64,000 nt of DNA. Origin: Ureibacillus yapensis (lineage in GTDB: Bacteria > Bacillota > Bacilli > Bacillales_A > Planococcaceae). This document shows positions 1 through 7,849 of this stretch, one piece after another; position 1 is the stretch's first letter; each line of letters opens with the position of its first letter. Made by a program: the position numbers and the translations under genes. The stretch lies in the NCBI RefSeq assembly GCF_003515775.1, contig NZ_QWEI01000007.1, forward strand, positions 1 through 64,000. Reading direction: 5' to 3'. The notes beneath the pieces are model-generated. The model was not told the origin of the DNA, searched no databases, and was given only the letters and a program-made list of their open reading frames with translations.

Positions 1-19
1 CCAATTGAGCTACGGGCGC
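1..19 (-). tRNA. tRNA-Arg (probably ACG), 5' part only
   Basis: The reverse complement reads as the 5' acceptor arm and D-arm start of a tRNA (GCGCCCGTAGCTC...). This matches the usual Bacillales tRNA-Arg(ACG) 5' end. The anticodon lies outside the window, so the identity is inferred. It is the last visible gene of the tRNA cluster and is cut by the window edge. Confidence 0.75.
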
Positions 20-37
20 ATATCCGAATGTGCTGCT

Positions 38-123
<86 letters not shown>

Positions 124-143
124 ATTCAATGAAGACTTTTATA

Positions 144-172
144 AGTATATAACTTTTTTAAGTTATTGTCAA
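144..172 (-). promoter_or_regulatory. sigma-A promoter for tRNA-Leu/Arg
   Basis: On the minus strand there is a TTGACA -35 box (167-172), a 17-nt spacer and a TATACT -10 box (144-149). It sits in the 57-bp AT-rich gap between tRNA-Lys and tRNA-Leu. It would start transcription about 15 bp before the tRNA-Leu 5' end. Confidence 0.8.
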
Positions 173-180
173 TAAAAAAC

Positions 181-255
181 TGGTGAGCCATGAAGGACTT
201 GAACCTTCGACCCTCTGATTAAAAGTCAGATGCTCTACCACTGAGCTAATGGCTC
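181..255 (-). tRNA. tRNA-Lys (TTT)
   Basis: 75 nt on the minus strand including encoded CCA. The acceptor stem GAGCCAT pairs with ATGGCTC, the anticodon loop is CTTTTAA (anticodon TTT), and a normal T-arm GGTTCAAGTCC is present. Only 7 bp separate it from tRNA-Gln, so the two are co-transcribed. Confidence 0.97.
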
Positions 256-262
256 AAATAAA

Positions 263-337
263 TGGCTGGGGTACCAGGATTCGAACCTGGGCATGACGGA
301 ATCAAAATCCGCTGCCTTACCGCTTGGCTATACCCCA
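263..337 (-). tRNA. tRNA-Gln (TTG)
   Basis: 75 nt on the minus strand with encoded CCA. The 5' end is TGGGGTA, typical of bacterial tRNA-Gln, and the anticodon loop TTTTGAT gives anticodon TTG. It lies 4 bp from tRNA-Asp in the same cluster. Confidence 0.97.
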
Positions 338-341
338 ACAA

Positions 342-417
342 TGGCGGTCCCGACCGGGATCGAACCGGCGATCTCCTGCGTGACAGGCAGGCATGTTAAC
401 CGCTACACCACGGGACC
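342..417 (-). tRNA. tRNA-Asp (GTC)
   Basis: 76 nt on the minus strand with encoded CCA. The acceptor arm GGTCCCG pairs with CGGGACC and the anticodon loop CTGTCAC gives anticodon GTC. It is separated from tRNA-Glu by a 47-bp AT-rich spacer in which I see no clear promoter. Confidence 0.97.
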
Positions 418-464
418 AAATTGCAAACCAATTTACTTGTTTTATTATAGAATAAAATAATAAG

Positions 465-539
465 TGGTGACCCGTACGGGATTCGAACCCGTGTTACCGC
501 CGTGAAAGGGCGGTGTCTTAACCACTTGACCAACGGGCC
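465..539 (-). tRNA. tRNA-Glu (TTC)
   Basis: 75 nt on the minus strand with encoded CCA. The acceptor arm GGCCCGT is intact and the anticodon loop CTTTCAC gives anticodon TTC. It abuts tRNA-Asn with a 1-bp gap. Confidence 0.97.
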
Positions 540-540
540 A

Positions 541-615
541 TGGCTCCGAAGGTAGGACTCGAACCTACGACCAACCGGTTAACAGCCGGTTGCTCTACCA
601 CTGAGCTACTTCGGA
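541..615 (-). tRNA. tRNA-Asn (GTT)
   Basis: 75 nt on the minus strand with encoded CCA. The acceptor arm TCCGAAG pairs with CTTCGGA and the anticodon loop CTGTTAA gives anticodon GTT. It is the first gene of the cluster, as trnS-Asn is at the equivalent position in B. subtilis. Confidence 0.97.
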
Positions 616-647
616 ATGTTTCGCGACTTATCTTGTCGACTTTTACT

Positions 648-676
648 ATTATAGAGATAGTTTTAAATAAAGTCAA
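648..676 (-). promoter_or_regulatory. sigma-A promoter of the tRNA cluster
   Basis: On the minus strand a TTGACT -35 box (671-676) is followed by a 17-nt spacer and a perfect TATAAT -10 box (648-653). It lies about 33 bp upstream of tRNA-Asn, as expected for a strong stable-RNA promoter. Confidence 0.9.
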
Positions 677-725
677 CACTTTTAACAAAAGTTTTTTCAT
701 CATTTCTTAAAAGGCTTAGAAATCC

Positions 726-812
726 TTATTTATCAAGGCTTTCTAGCAGATAAAATGTTGCAGCTAAAATAGAATGGTCAATTTTTTTAAGAAAAATACG
801 TCCTTTTTTCAT
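726..812 (-). CDS. possible 28-aa small ORF after sprL
   Basis: A short frame starts with an ATG that overlaps the sprL stop codon (ATGA arrangement) and runs 28 codons to a TAA. The peptide is basic at its N-terminus ([10 protein letters not shown]...) with a short hydrophobic middle. I do not recognise it and it is not similar to CmpA, the small protein found near sprL in B. subtilis. The coupling to sprL is the only support, so it may be chance. Confidence 0.2.
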   Translation of the reverse strand: MKKGRIFLKKIDHSILAATFYLLESLDK

Positions 813-1273
813 AATTCTACATTCCATTCAATTAGTTGTCCCCTGCATTTACCGCAACGATATTTCTGGAGGTTCATCCTTCTCTTTCTTGGGTACCTTT
901 GTTTGCATTGCTTGCACTCGTAGATATATTGCTTAGCATTTGTCTGCCTTTTGTTTTCTTCGATTGTTGAACAAAAGCGTGGGGCTCCAACTTTTTTTAG
1001 AAGTGCCCGGAAATCCGCATCACGGTGTTTATATCCCATTCCTCTTATATGAAGGTGATAGTGGCATAGTTCGTGCAGTATGATGCCGCGCAATTCACCA
1101 ATCCCAAAGATTTCGTATGACTTTTTATTAAACTCAATATTATGGCTTCTTAGCAGATATCGTCCACCAGTCGTCCGCAATCGATTATTGAAATAAGCTT
1201 TATGTAAAAAGGGCTGTCCGAAATATTGCTGCGAGAGTTCTTCCACCAATAGCTGAAGTTGTTGATCCGTCAT
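809..1273 (-). CDS. sprL: SprT-like zinc metalloprotein SprL
   Basis: A 154-residue protein of the SprT/SprL (YdcK) family. An HELCH zinc-metalloprotease-type motif lies at residues 67-71. Two cysteine pairs, C120/C123 and C140/C143, form a C-terminal zinc ribbon. Length matches the family (about 150). The start follows a G-rich ribosome binding site. The position between tex and the tRNA cluster is the same as in B. subtilis. The cellular role of SprL is not well established. The eukaryotic relative Spartan cleaves DNA-protein crosslinks, and that function is only suggested here by fold. Confidence 0.9.
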   Translation of the reverse strand: MTDQQLQLLVEELSQQYFGQPFLHKAYFNNRLRTTGGRYLLRSHNIEFNKKSYEIFGIGELRGIILHELCHYHLHIRGMGYKHRDADFRALLKKVGAPRFCSTIEENKRQTNAKQYIYECKQCKQRYPRKRRMNLQKYRCGKCRGQLIEWNVEL

Positions 1274-1319
1274 TTAAATCCCCCCAAGCAATAATCTATC
1301 ATATAATACAAAACAGTTC

Positions 1320-1368
1320 ATAGCGAAGAAAAAACACCTTGGCAATGGACCAAAGTGTTTCTTCGCTA
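1320..1368 (-). terminator. hairpin terminator after tex
   Basis: GCGAAGAAA (1323-1331) pairs with TTTCTTCGC (1358-1366). The inner CAC/GTG extension is interrupted by a three-A bulge. It lies 10 bp beyond the tex stop codon on the minus strand, though the trailing U-run is weak. Confidence 0.6.
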
Positions 1369-1377
1369 CTATAGAAT

Positions 1378-3561
1378 TTATTGTATCAGTTCTACTTGTT
1401 TTTCCGGAGCAATCATCGTGAGAGAAATACGGCCTTTATTAACTTCCACTTTATCGACCCAGACAGTTACAATATCGCCCAATGAAACTACCTCTAGAGG
1501 GTGCTTGACACGACGTTTTTGCAGTTTTGAGATATGGACAAGCCCATCTTGTTTTACTCCTACGTCTACAAAGGCACCAAAATCAACGACATTTCGAACA
1601 GTTCCCTGCAATTCCATTCCCACCTGCAAGTCTTCCATCTTTAAAATATCCGTCTTTAACAATGGCTGCGGGAAAGCGTCACGGGGATCTCGACCTGGCT
1701 TTATCAAAGCATCTACAATATCTTTTACCGTAACGTCTCCAACACTTAGCTGCTGGCTTAAAGCGGCGATATCGACAGAAGCAAGGGCTTCTTCACATTG
1801 CTTGGACCCAACATCCTTTTTGGATAAGCCAACATACGTTAAGATTTCTTCAGCTAATTTGTAGCTTTCCGGGTGGATTCCTGTTGCGTCCAATGGATTT
1901 TTGGCTTCTGGAATCCGCAAGAATCCAATGGCTTGTTCATAAGTTTTTGCCCCTAGTCGAGGAATTTTCTTCAATTGTGCTCGTGAAGTAAATCTTCCCC
2001 CTTCGCTTCGGGCATTTACGATGTTTTCCGCTACCGTTTTCGACAAACCGGATACATATTGCAATAAAGAAGAAGAAGCTGTATTAACATCTACCCCAAC
2101 TTGGTTAACTGCTGTTTCTACGATAAATGTCAAAGACTCGGCCAATTTCTTTTGGGAAACATCATGTTGATATTGACCAACACCTACCGCTTTGGGCTCA
2201 ATCTTAACAAGTTCAGATAATGGATCCTGCAAACGACGCGCAATCGAGACTGCACTTCTTTGTTCTACTTGCAAATCCGGAAACTCATTACGAGCCACTT
2301 CTGAAGCCGAATAAACGGATGCCCCCGCTTCGTTCACAATCACATAGGCCACATCATTCTCGACTTCCTTTAGGACATCGGCAATAAACTGTTCTGTTTC
2401 GCGTGATGCTGTGCCGTTGCCGATTGCAATGATTGAAATCGGATATTTATTTAATATAGCTTTTACCGCTGCTTTGGATTTAGCAACATCCGGTTTTGGC
2501 GGATGTGGGTAAATGGCCGTTACTTCCAGCATTTTACCGGTTTCATCGACTACAGCCAATTTACAACCCGTTCTGTAGGCGGGGTCTACACCCAGCACCA
2601 TTTTGCCGCGCATAGGCGGCTGCAATAGAAGGCTCTTTAAATTTTCGGCAAAAATATGAATGGCTTGCGCTTCTGCTTTTTCCGTTAGTTCATTCCGCAA
2701 TTCCCGTTCGATTGAAGGCTGAATTAAACGTTTATATCCATCCTCTATCGCTTCTCTGACATATGGAATGGCAGGGGAATCGGATTTCATGGGAATCCAC
2801 GTTTTTTCCATGATTTGCAGAACTTTATCCAAAGGTACTTGAATGGACACTTTTAGAATGTCTTCCTTTTCACCGCGATTAATCGCCAATATACGATGTG
2901 GGACAATGTGTTTGACCGGTTCTTCGTATTCATAGTACATTTCAAACACTTTCTTCTCGTCTTTTTCTTCATCTTTTACCGAAGTAGCGATTTTCCCCTC
3001 TCTCCATGAAAACTTGCGAAGTTGATCACGTACCGCTGCGTCATCGGCAAATCTTTCGGCCAGAATATCTTGTGCACCGGAGATAGCCTCCTCCACCGTT
3101 TCAACGCCTTTTTCATTATCCAAATAAGAAGAAGCCATATTCTCAATGTCTTCATGCGGAAAACTCATTAAAGCCTCAGCTAAAGGCTCCAGCCCCTTCT
3201 CTTTTGCTATCGTTGCTTTAGTTCGGCGCTTTTGCTTGAAAGGTCTATATAAATCTTCCACTCGTTGCAATACAGTGGCTGCTTGAATCGATGCTTGCAA
3301 CTCTTCAGTCAACTTTCCTTGCTCATCAATTAACCGAGTTACTTCTTCTTTTCTTTGTTCCAATTGTTGTATGTAGTGATAGCGGTCTTCAACTGATTTT
3401 ATTTGCACTTCATCCAAGGAACCTGTTGCTTCTTTTCGGTAGCGGGCAATAAAGGGTACGGTATTCCCATCTTCCAATAATTTAATGACCGCTTCTGCCT
3501 GATGCGGTTTCACATTTGTATCGCTTGCAATCATTTGCAGCATTTTTTTTGCTTCCATCAT
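1378..3561 (-). CDS. tex: Tex family RNA-binding transcription accessory protein
   Basis: A 727-residue Tex (YdcI) protein, close to the usual 720-780. It has an N-terminal Tex helical region, a YqgF/RNase-H-like domain in the middle (LGVDPAYRTGCKLAVVD), helix-hairpin-helix repeats (LLQYVSGLSKTVAENIV) and a C-terminal S1 domain at about residues 642-727. Tex binds nucleic acid and acts in transcription or RNA metabolism. The frame is open 26 codons further upstream, but the start chosen (ATG ATG GAA) follows GGAAAGG. It is the same neighbour of sprL as in B. subtilis. Confidence 0.95.
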   Translation of the reverse strand: MMEAKKMLQMIASDTNVKPHQAEAVIKLLEDGNTVPFIARYRKEATGSLDEVQIKSVEDRYHYIQQLEQRKEEVTRLIDEQGKLTEELQASIQAATVLQRVEDLYRPFKQKRRTKATIAKEKGLEPLAEALMSFPHEDIENMASSYLDNEKGVETVEEAISGAQDILAERFADDAAVRDQLRKFSWREGKIATSVKDEEKDEKKVFEMYYEYEEPVKHIVPHRILAINRGEKEDILKVSIQVPLDKVLQIMEKTWIPMKSDSPAIPYVREAIEDGYKRLIQPSIERELRNELTEKAEAQAIHIFAENLKSLLLQPPMRGKMVLGVDPAYRTGCKLAVVDETGKMLEVTAIYPHPPKPDVAKSKAAVKAILNKYPISIIAIGNGTASRETEQFIADVLKEVENDVAYVIVNEAGASVYSASEVARNEFPDLQVEQRSAVSIARRLQDPLSELVKIEPKAVGVGQYQHDVSQKKLAESLTFIVETAVNQVGVDVNTASSSLLQYVSGLSKTVAENIVNARSEGGRFTSRAQLKKIPRLGAKTYEQAIGFLRIPEAKNPLDATGIHPESYKLAEEILTYVGLSKKDVGSKQCEEALASVDIAALSQQLSVGDVTVKDIVDALIKPGRDPRDAFPQPLLKTDILKMEDLQVGMELQGTVRNVVDFGAFVDVGVKQDGLVHISKLQKRRVKHPLEVVSLGDIVTVWVDKVEVNKGRISLTMIAPEKQVELIQ

Positions 3562-3668
3562 TCCACTGCCTTTCCAAGTTACATCTATTTCATATTTTAA
3601 CACTCCCTGCTTATTATCTTCTATTCCGGACCCTGCCAATCCTTTTCAGCAACTCTTCTTAAACAAAA

Positions 3669-3709
3669 AGAACCCATCCTGAAAATCGACCTTTCAGAAT
3701 GGGTACTTT
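3669..3709 (-). terminator. terminator after sigB
   Basis: An inverted repeat, ACCCATCCTGAAA with TTTCAGAATGGGT (one mismatch), followed on the minus strand by a T-rich tract. It closes the sigma-B operon directly after sigB, so no rsbX follows in the transcript. Confidence 0.85.
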
Positions 3710-3793
3710 ATATTTTCACGCTTGCAATAGTGGAAATTCCATGGAACTTTGACACACAGTGTTTGATGATTTTATTTCTATGTAATAGAATCT

Positions 3794-4582
3794 TCAAAGC
3801 TGTTCCAAAACACTGTCAGCTGTAATGGCCTCTTGCAGCTTTTTAATTGCTTTTCTTTGTATCCGAGAAACATGCATTTGAGAAATCCCTAATCTTTCCC
3901 CAGCTTCTTTTTGGCTGAGCTGGTCATAATATGTCAATTTCAAAATTTCTTTTTCACGTTCTTCCAATACTTCCAGTGCTTCACTAACAACAATTCGACG
4001 ATTGGTTCTTTCATAGCCTTCATCTTCTTTACCAATTACATCCATCAACGTTACCGTACCGCCATCTGCATCCGCCTCGATAGAATGGTCCATTGAAAGG
4101 GCATGGTAGCTTTTGCTCATTTCCATTGCCTCTAACACATCTTCTTCTTCCACCTCTAAATACTGGGCAATTTCCGCGATGGAAGGTGAGTATTGAAGTT
4201 GTGTTGTTAAAACTTCAGCAGCGGATTTGATTTTTGGACCTAGTTCCTTGATGCGTCTAGGTACATGAACGTCCCAAGTTTTGTCACGCAAAAACCGCTT
4301 GATTTCTCCGACAATCGTTGGAACGGCAAAAGCCTCGAAACTTTTCCCCAAGGATGTATCAAAACGTCTAACTGCTCCCAGTAATCCAAGCATTCCTACT
4401 TGTACAATATCTTCATGATTGGACTTGCCGTAAGAATACTTTTTCGCTATGGATTCAACCAAATTCTTATAATGAAGAACTAATTGATCCAGAGCCGAAG
4501 AATCTTCCTTTTGCTGATATTCGTCAATCAGCTTCAAAATATCTTCGGCTGAACTTCGATTATGTGGTGATTGATTGGACAT
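3794..4582 (-). CDS. sigB: general stress sigma factor SigB
   Basis: A 262-residue sigma-70 family factor of the SigB/F/G group. Region 2 shows VPTIVGEIKRFLRD, and the HTH of region 4 shows LSQKEAGERLGISQMHVSRI. It directs RNA polymerase to general stress promoters. The start overlaps rsbW by 23 bp, giving translational coupling that is usual for anti-sigma/sigma pairs, with an AGGTG ribosome site. Two sigma-B-type promoters are visible in the window (upstream of rsbV and of the YtxH gene), so the regulon appears functional. Confidence 0.97.
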   Translation of the reverse strand: MSNQSPHNRSSAEDILKLIDEYQQKEDSSALDQLVLHYKNLVESIAKKYSYGKSNHEDIVQVGMLGLLGAVRRFDTSLGKSFEAFAVPTIVGEIKRFLRDKTWDVHVPRRIKELGPKIKSAAEVLTTQLQYSPSIAEIAQYLEVEEEDVLEAMEMSKSYHALSMDHSIEADADGGTVTLMDVIGKEDEGYERTNRRIVVSEALEVLEEREKEILKLTYYDQLSQKEAGERLGISQMHVSRIQRKAIKKLQEAITADSVLEQL

Positions 4583-5033
4583 TTGAATTCACCTGCTCTC
4601 TCGTGACATACTTTGTCATGAAAACAGTGACTCCACCTTCATTGTTGTTCACTCTTACCTCGTCCATTAACGTTTCCATTAAGTAGAGGCCAAGTCCGCC
4701 TTCACGTAATAACGCAACATTTTCATTTTCTTGGTAAGGTCCGATTTGCGATTTTACTTCTTGAAAATCGAAACTAGTGCCATAATCGGAGACCATTACT
4801 TCGATTTTGTCATGATATAATGCGTTACCAATTACAATTTCTCCTTCCTCATGATCTTTATAAGCATGTTGAACCACATTTGTCACAGCTTCACTTACAG
4901 CTATCTTTAAATCTTCAATTTCGTCATATGAAAAGCCCACTCGCGATGCCAAGCCAGAAACCGTTAATCTAATTACGCTAACGTATTGCGGCTTCGCTGG
5001 AACTCTAATCTCAATATAATCAAATGCTCGCAT
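4560..5033 (-). CDS. rsbW: anti-sigma-B factor and serine kinase RsbW
   Basis: An HATPase_c (GHKL) kinase of about 157 residues. N-box EAVTNVVQHAY and the ATP-lid motif EGGLGLYLMETL are present. It binds SigB to hold it inactive and phosphorylates RsbV. The reading frame also has a GTG four codons earlier (5045). I favour the ATG at 5033 because the G-rich AAGGGTGG precedes it and family members begin a few residues before DYIE. It overlaps rsbV at its start and sigB at its end. Confidence 0.96.
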   Translation of the reverse strand: MRAFDYIEIRVPAKPQYVSVIRLTVSGLASRVGFSYDEIEDLKIAVSEAVTNVVQHAYKDHEEGEIVIGNALYHDKIEVMVSDYGTSFDFQEVKSQIGPYQENENVALLREGGLGLYLMETLMDEVRVNNNEGGVTVFMTKYVTREQVNSNVQSITT

Positions 5034-5355
5034 TTGTTGCCCCACCCTTTTCTATCTCCATTAATTCACTCAGGCCTGTAATTTCAAACAATCTAGTTAG
5101 TCGTCCAGAAAGGTTGACCAATTTCAAGGCAGCGTTCTCTTTCACAACTTTCTTATAAAAGGCAACAAATACTCCCAGACCAGTACTATCCATATAATTA
5201 ACGTTTGATAAATCCAACTCTATTGTTAATCCCTCGGATAAATTAATCACTTCCAGTTCTTCCCTTAATACCGGAGCTGTGTAAGTATCGATCTCTCCTT
5301 CAATAAACCCTACCAATAAATCTCCATCTTCACGAAACTGTATATTAACGTTCAT
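5020..5355 (-). CDS. rsbV: anti-anti-sigma factor RsbV
   Basis: A 111-residue STAS domain protein. The phosphorylated serine motif is MDSTGLGVF, with Ser57 matching the serine that RsbW phosphorylates in B. subtilis (Ser56). Unphosphorylated RsbV binds RsbW and frees SigB. The start has a strong GGAGGTG site. It is the first gene after the internal sigma-B promoter, giving the classical positive autoregulatory loop rsbV-rsbW-sigB. Confidence 0.96.
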   Translation of the reverse strand: MNVNIQFREDGDLLVGFIEGEIDTYTAPVLREELEVINLSEGLTIELDLSNVNYMDSTGLGVFVAFYKKVVKENAALKLVNLSGRLTRLFEITGLSELMEIEKGGATNASI

Positions 5356-5386
5356 TTAGGGCACCTCCATAATTGCTATTCGATAT

Positions 5387-5411
5387 ATTCCCCTTTTTAA
5401 AAAGCTTAAAC
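5387..5411 (-). promoter_or_regulatory. sigma-B-dependent promoter before rsbV
   Basis: On the minus strand GTTTAA (5406-5411), a 13-nt spacer and GGGAAT (5387-5392). The known sigma-B consensus is GTTTAA-N12-15-GGGTAT. The location between rsbU and rsbV is where the autoregulated promoter lies in B. subtilis. Confidence 0.85.
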
Positions 5412-5419
5412 CTATCTCT

Positions 5420-6427
5420 TTAAAAAAGTTTATTTTTTTTTATTATAACGACCGTAAAATCATCGTACAATTTAAAATCTTGCAGTTTGAGCAGCTCTTG
5501 GTATATAGTATTGCACATTTCCTGGGCATTTAAATGTTGAAATGATAGAGCGAGTTCTTTTATTTTTTCCCGCGCATCAAATCCTTCGTTTTTACGAAAG
5601 TCCGTTACGCCATCTGTCATGATGATGATAAAATCATTTTCCTTCAGTTCGAGTTCTTGCTGTGAATATTTTACTTCCGGTAAAATGCCGAGAAGTAAGC
5701 CTTTTGCTTCCAAGTCATAAAAAGTATGTTCTGCAGCATTATAATATAAGGATGGTTCATGGCCGGCAGAACTCCACGTAAAAATATTTGAATGAAGATT
5801 ATATCGCGCATAGAAAAGCGAGACAAACATACTGTCATCCACACTTTTTTCGATTAGTTGATTTAATACTTCCAGTACATAGGAAGGATTGCTGTTTGCG
5901 TACTCCAAAGTATCCAAGCCATATTTCACCATCGACATGCAAAGCGCGGCCGGTACTCCTTTTCCGACCACATCCGTAACGGCAACGCCCAAGTAATTCG
6001 CGGAATCATACTTAAAGTGCACATAATCCCCATTCATTTTGCGTAGGGGAACGGAGATCATTCCGATATCTGTACATTTGGTTTTCGGCACTTCATTTTC
6101 CAGCAATTGATTTTGGATTTGCGCTGCAATATCCATCTCAATCCGCATTTCTTCTTGTTTTACCAGCAAACTTTGATGCTCCTTCACTTTCAAGCCATAG
6201 TGCACCATTACTTCAATCAAAAAATCATAGGCATGTATGACGGTCTCCGGCAATTCCCCATAAAACTCTTCGAGCGCTTGCTTGTGAATGCTTATTACAT
6301 CTTCCGGGGAAACATTTTTCTGGATCATTTGCTTGATTAAGTTTTGCCCGATATATAAATCGCTTTCATTTTGATTACATATATAATCTGATAAAATTTG
6401 TTTATACAGCTTTTTTAATTGTTGCAA
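5420..6427 (-). CDS. rsbU: PP2C-type phosphatase RsbU
   Basis: 335 residues. The N-terminal helical domain (about 1-85) is the RsbT-binding domain. The C-terminal SpoIIE/PPM phosphatase domain shows TDVVGKGVPAALCMSM, SSAGHEP and MTDGVTDF, with the metal-binding aspartates kept. It dephosphorylates RsbV~P when activated by RsbT. The start is TTG behind AGGAAGTG. The length equals that of B. subtilis RsbU, which supports this start. It lies 12 bp after rsbT in the same operon. Confidence 0.96.
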   Translation of the reverse strand: MQQLKKLYKQILSDYICNQNESDLYIGQNLIKQMIQKNVSPEDVISIHKQALEEFYGELPETVIHAYDFLIEVMVHYGLKVKEHQSLLVKQEEMRIEMDIAAQIQNQLLENEVPKTKCTDIGMISVPLRKMNGDYVHFKYDSANYLGVAVTDVVGKGVPAALCMSMVKYGLDTLEYANSNPSYVLEVLNQLIEKSVDDSMFVSLFYARYNLHSNIFTWSSAGHEPSLYYNAAEHTFYDLEAKGLLLGILPEVKYSQQELELKENDFIIIMTDGVTDFRKNEGFDAREKIKELALSFQHLNAQEMCNTIYQELLKLQDFKLYDDFTVVIIKKNKLF

Positions 6428-6439
6428 TCAAAACACTTC

Positions 6440-6835
6440 CTAACTTAGCCATTTAACAATCTTTACGATTGTCCCTTTTCCAATTTCCGACTCTATGTTA
6501 ATGGAGTCTACCAATCTCTTTACAGCAGGAAGTCCAGCCCCGGTACTTGTCGGCGAATGCTCTCCTTCCAGCACCTTTTGGACATCACCGATTCCTTGCC
6601 CCTTATCAATTGAGGTTATCGCAATGCCTTTTATCCCTTCCCTTATTGTTTCTTCTATTACAATCTTCCCTGTCTGGGCATAGAAAAATATATTTTTAGC
6701 CAATTCGCCAATAGCTGTTGTAATCCTTGCTTGATCAACTTTGTCGAACCCAATTCTTTTCGCTTCATTTCGACCTAATTTACGTGCAGTTATAATATCT
6801 AATTCTGTTATAATCTCAATGGTCTTCTTATTCAT
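6440..6835 (-). CDS. rsbT: switch kinase / RsbU activator RsbT
   Basis: A 131-residue GHKL kinase-like protein. N-box ELAKNIFFYA, G1 box DKGQGIGD and G2 segment GAGLPAVKRL are present, and similarity to B. subtilis RsbT runs end to end. RsbT is normally held by the RsbR-RsbS stressosome and, when freed, activates RsbU. Neither rsbR nor rsbS is present here or anywhere in the window. The ATG at 6835 has a run of G at good distance, and a GTG one codon earlier is also open. Confidence 0.94.
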   Translation of the reverse strand: MNKKTIEIITELDIITARKLGRNEAKRIGFDKVDQARITTAIGELAKNIFFYAQTGKIVIEETIREGIKGIAITSIDKGQGIGDVQKVLEGEHSPTSTGAGLPAVKRLVDSINIESEIGKGTIVKIVKWLS

Positions 6836-6904
6836 CACTGCACCCCCCCAATGATAAAAAGTTTTCTTGTAATTTACCGATTCTGAATATACCTAGATAA
6901 CACT

Positions 6905-6933
6905 ACTATACCGATTGTATACATTAACTTCAA
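6905..6933 (-). promoter_or_regulatory. sigma-A promoter of rsbTUVW-sigB
   Basis: Minus strand TTGAAG (6928-6933), 17-nt spacer, TATAGT (6905-6910), about 70 bp upstream of rsbT. With the terminator at 7008-7052 it separates the sigma-B operon from the toxin-antitoxin operon. Confidence 0.75.
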
Positions 6934-7007
6934 ATGGCGGAGTTAAATATTCAAACTTTTCAACCAATAATCCTATTTTTTACCAAAACTTCTTATGCCT
7001 TTTGGCG

Positions 7008-7052
7008 TATAAAAAAAAGAAATGACCCAAAAGATTCTCTTGGGTCATTTCA
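7008..7052 (-). terminator. terminator after ndoA
   Basis: AAATGACCCAA (7020-7030) pairs perfectly with TTGGGTCATTT (7040-7050). On the minus strand it is followed by a run of eight T. It is a strong intrinsic terminator between ndoA and rsbT. Confidence 0.92.
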
Positions 7053-7065
7053 TATCAATTATGTA

Positions 7066-7416
7066 TTAAAATTTCATTAAACCTAAGCTTATTTCCAATG
7101 CGACATCAACTTTTTCCATAAGTTCATCGTCTAATTGGGTAATACGGTCCGTCAGCCTTGACTTATCTATCGTACGCACTTGTTCAAGCAAAATTACCGA
7201 ATTACGTTCGAATCCATACTTTTTCGCATCGATTTCGACGTGAGTTGGCAATTTTGCTTTTTGAATTTGTGCAGTAATCGCCGCGATGATTACAGTTGGG
7301 CTAAAACGATTACCGATATCGTTCTGAAGGATTAATACAGGCCTTGTACCGCCTTGTTCGGATCCCACCACTGGTGACAGATCCGCAAAAAAGACGTCCC
7401 CTCTTTTCACAATCAA
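7066..7416 (-). CDS. ndoA: MazF-type mRNA endoribonuclease toxin NdoA
   Basis: 116 residues, PemK/MazF family, nearly identical in pattern to B. subtilis EndoA. The N-terminus is [20 protein letters not shown], followed by the RPVLILQND strand and [16 protein letters not shown]. The toxin cleaves mRNA at U-rich pentamers and is neutralised by the upstream antitoxin. The start is TTG behind a GGGGGAT site, 4 bp after the antitoxin stop codon. The pair sits between alr and the sigma-B operon as in B. subtilis. Confidence 0.97.
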   Translation of the reverse strand: MIVKRGDVFFADLSPVVGSEQGGTRPVLILQNDIGNRFSPTVIIAAITAQIQKAKLPTHVEIDAKKYGFERNSVILLEQVRTIDKSRLTDRITQLDDELMEKVDVALEISLGLMKF

Positions 7417-7420
7417 AATG

Positions 7421-7702
7421 TCATCCCCCGCTTACGAGACGCTCTACCATATGTTCCGCTTCATACTCTGCATGTAGACATTCGCTACAAATAGTCAGGT
7501 TGATTTGCGACATTTCCACATAGCCTTTCATTAAAGCTTCCCGTATTTGATTTGGTTGCTTGTGCGTAGATAATCTGCGAGATGAAATATAAACAAAATT
7601 TTCATTTTCTCGAGATTTTTGCTCAAGTGTATTAAATGCTTTCAACATTTCTTGAGGAAGTTCTAACACTTCCTTTACCTCTTCTACTTTTTTCGCGTAC
7701 AA
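7421..7702 (-). CDS. ndoAI: antitoxin EndoAI (ribbon-helix-helix)
   Basis: 93 residues from a TTG codon placed 6 nt after a perfect GGAGGTG. This is the length of B. subtilis EndoAI. An ATG-initiated frame is open 18 codons further upstream (to 7756), but it has no ribosome site and would add a non-homologous extension. The N-terminal half is the RHH DNA-binding part. The C-terminal tail (MVERLVSGG) is the conserved toxin-binding end. It neutralises NdoA and probably represses its own operon. Confidence 0.9.
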   Translation of the reverse strand: MYAKKVEEVKEVLELPQEMLKAFNTLEQKSRENENFVYISSRRLSTHKQPNQIREALMKGYVEMSQINLTICSECLHAEYEAEHMVERLVSGG

Positions 7703-7849
7703 AACAAGCACCTCCACAAAAACCGTACCATTCAAATTCTTTTCTAATTCTATCACCGAAATGAGTAGATGAAAAGATGATTATTAAAAATTATGGCTAT
7801 CTATGTAGTTTTTTCGGTTTTTGGTGAAGATTTTGTCGCAAATTATTAT

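Noticed and set aside
518-703. 61-codon minus-strand frame across the tRNA-Glu/tRNA-Asn region
   Set aside because: It overlaps two tRNA genes and their promoter and has no ribosome site.
6836-7065. Remnants of rsbR or rsbS between ndoA and rsbT
   Set aside because: The 230 bp hold a terminator, a promoter and AT-rich DNA. No STAS-like peptide is visible in any frame.
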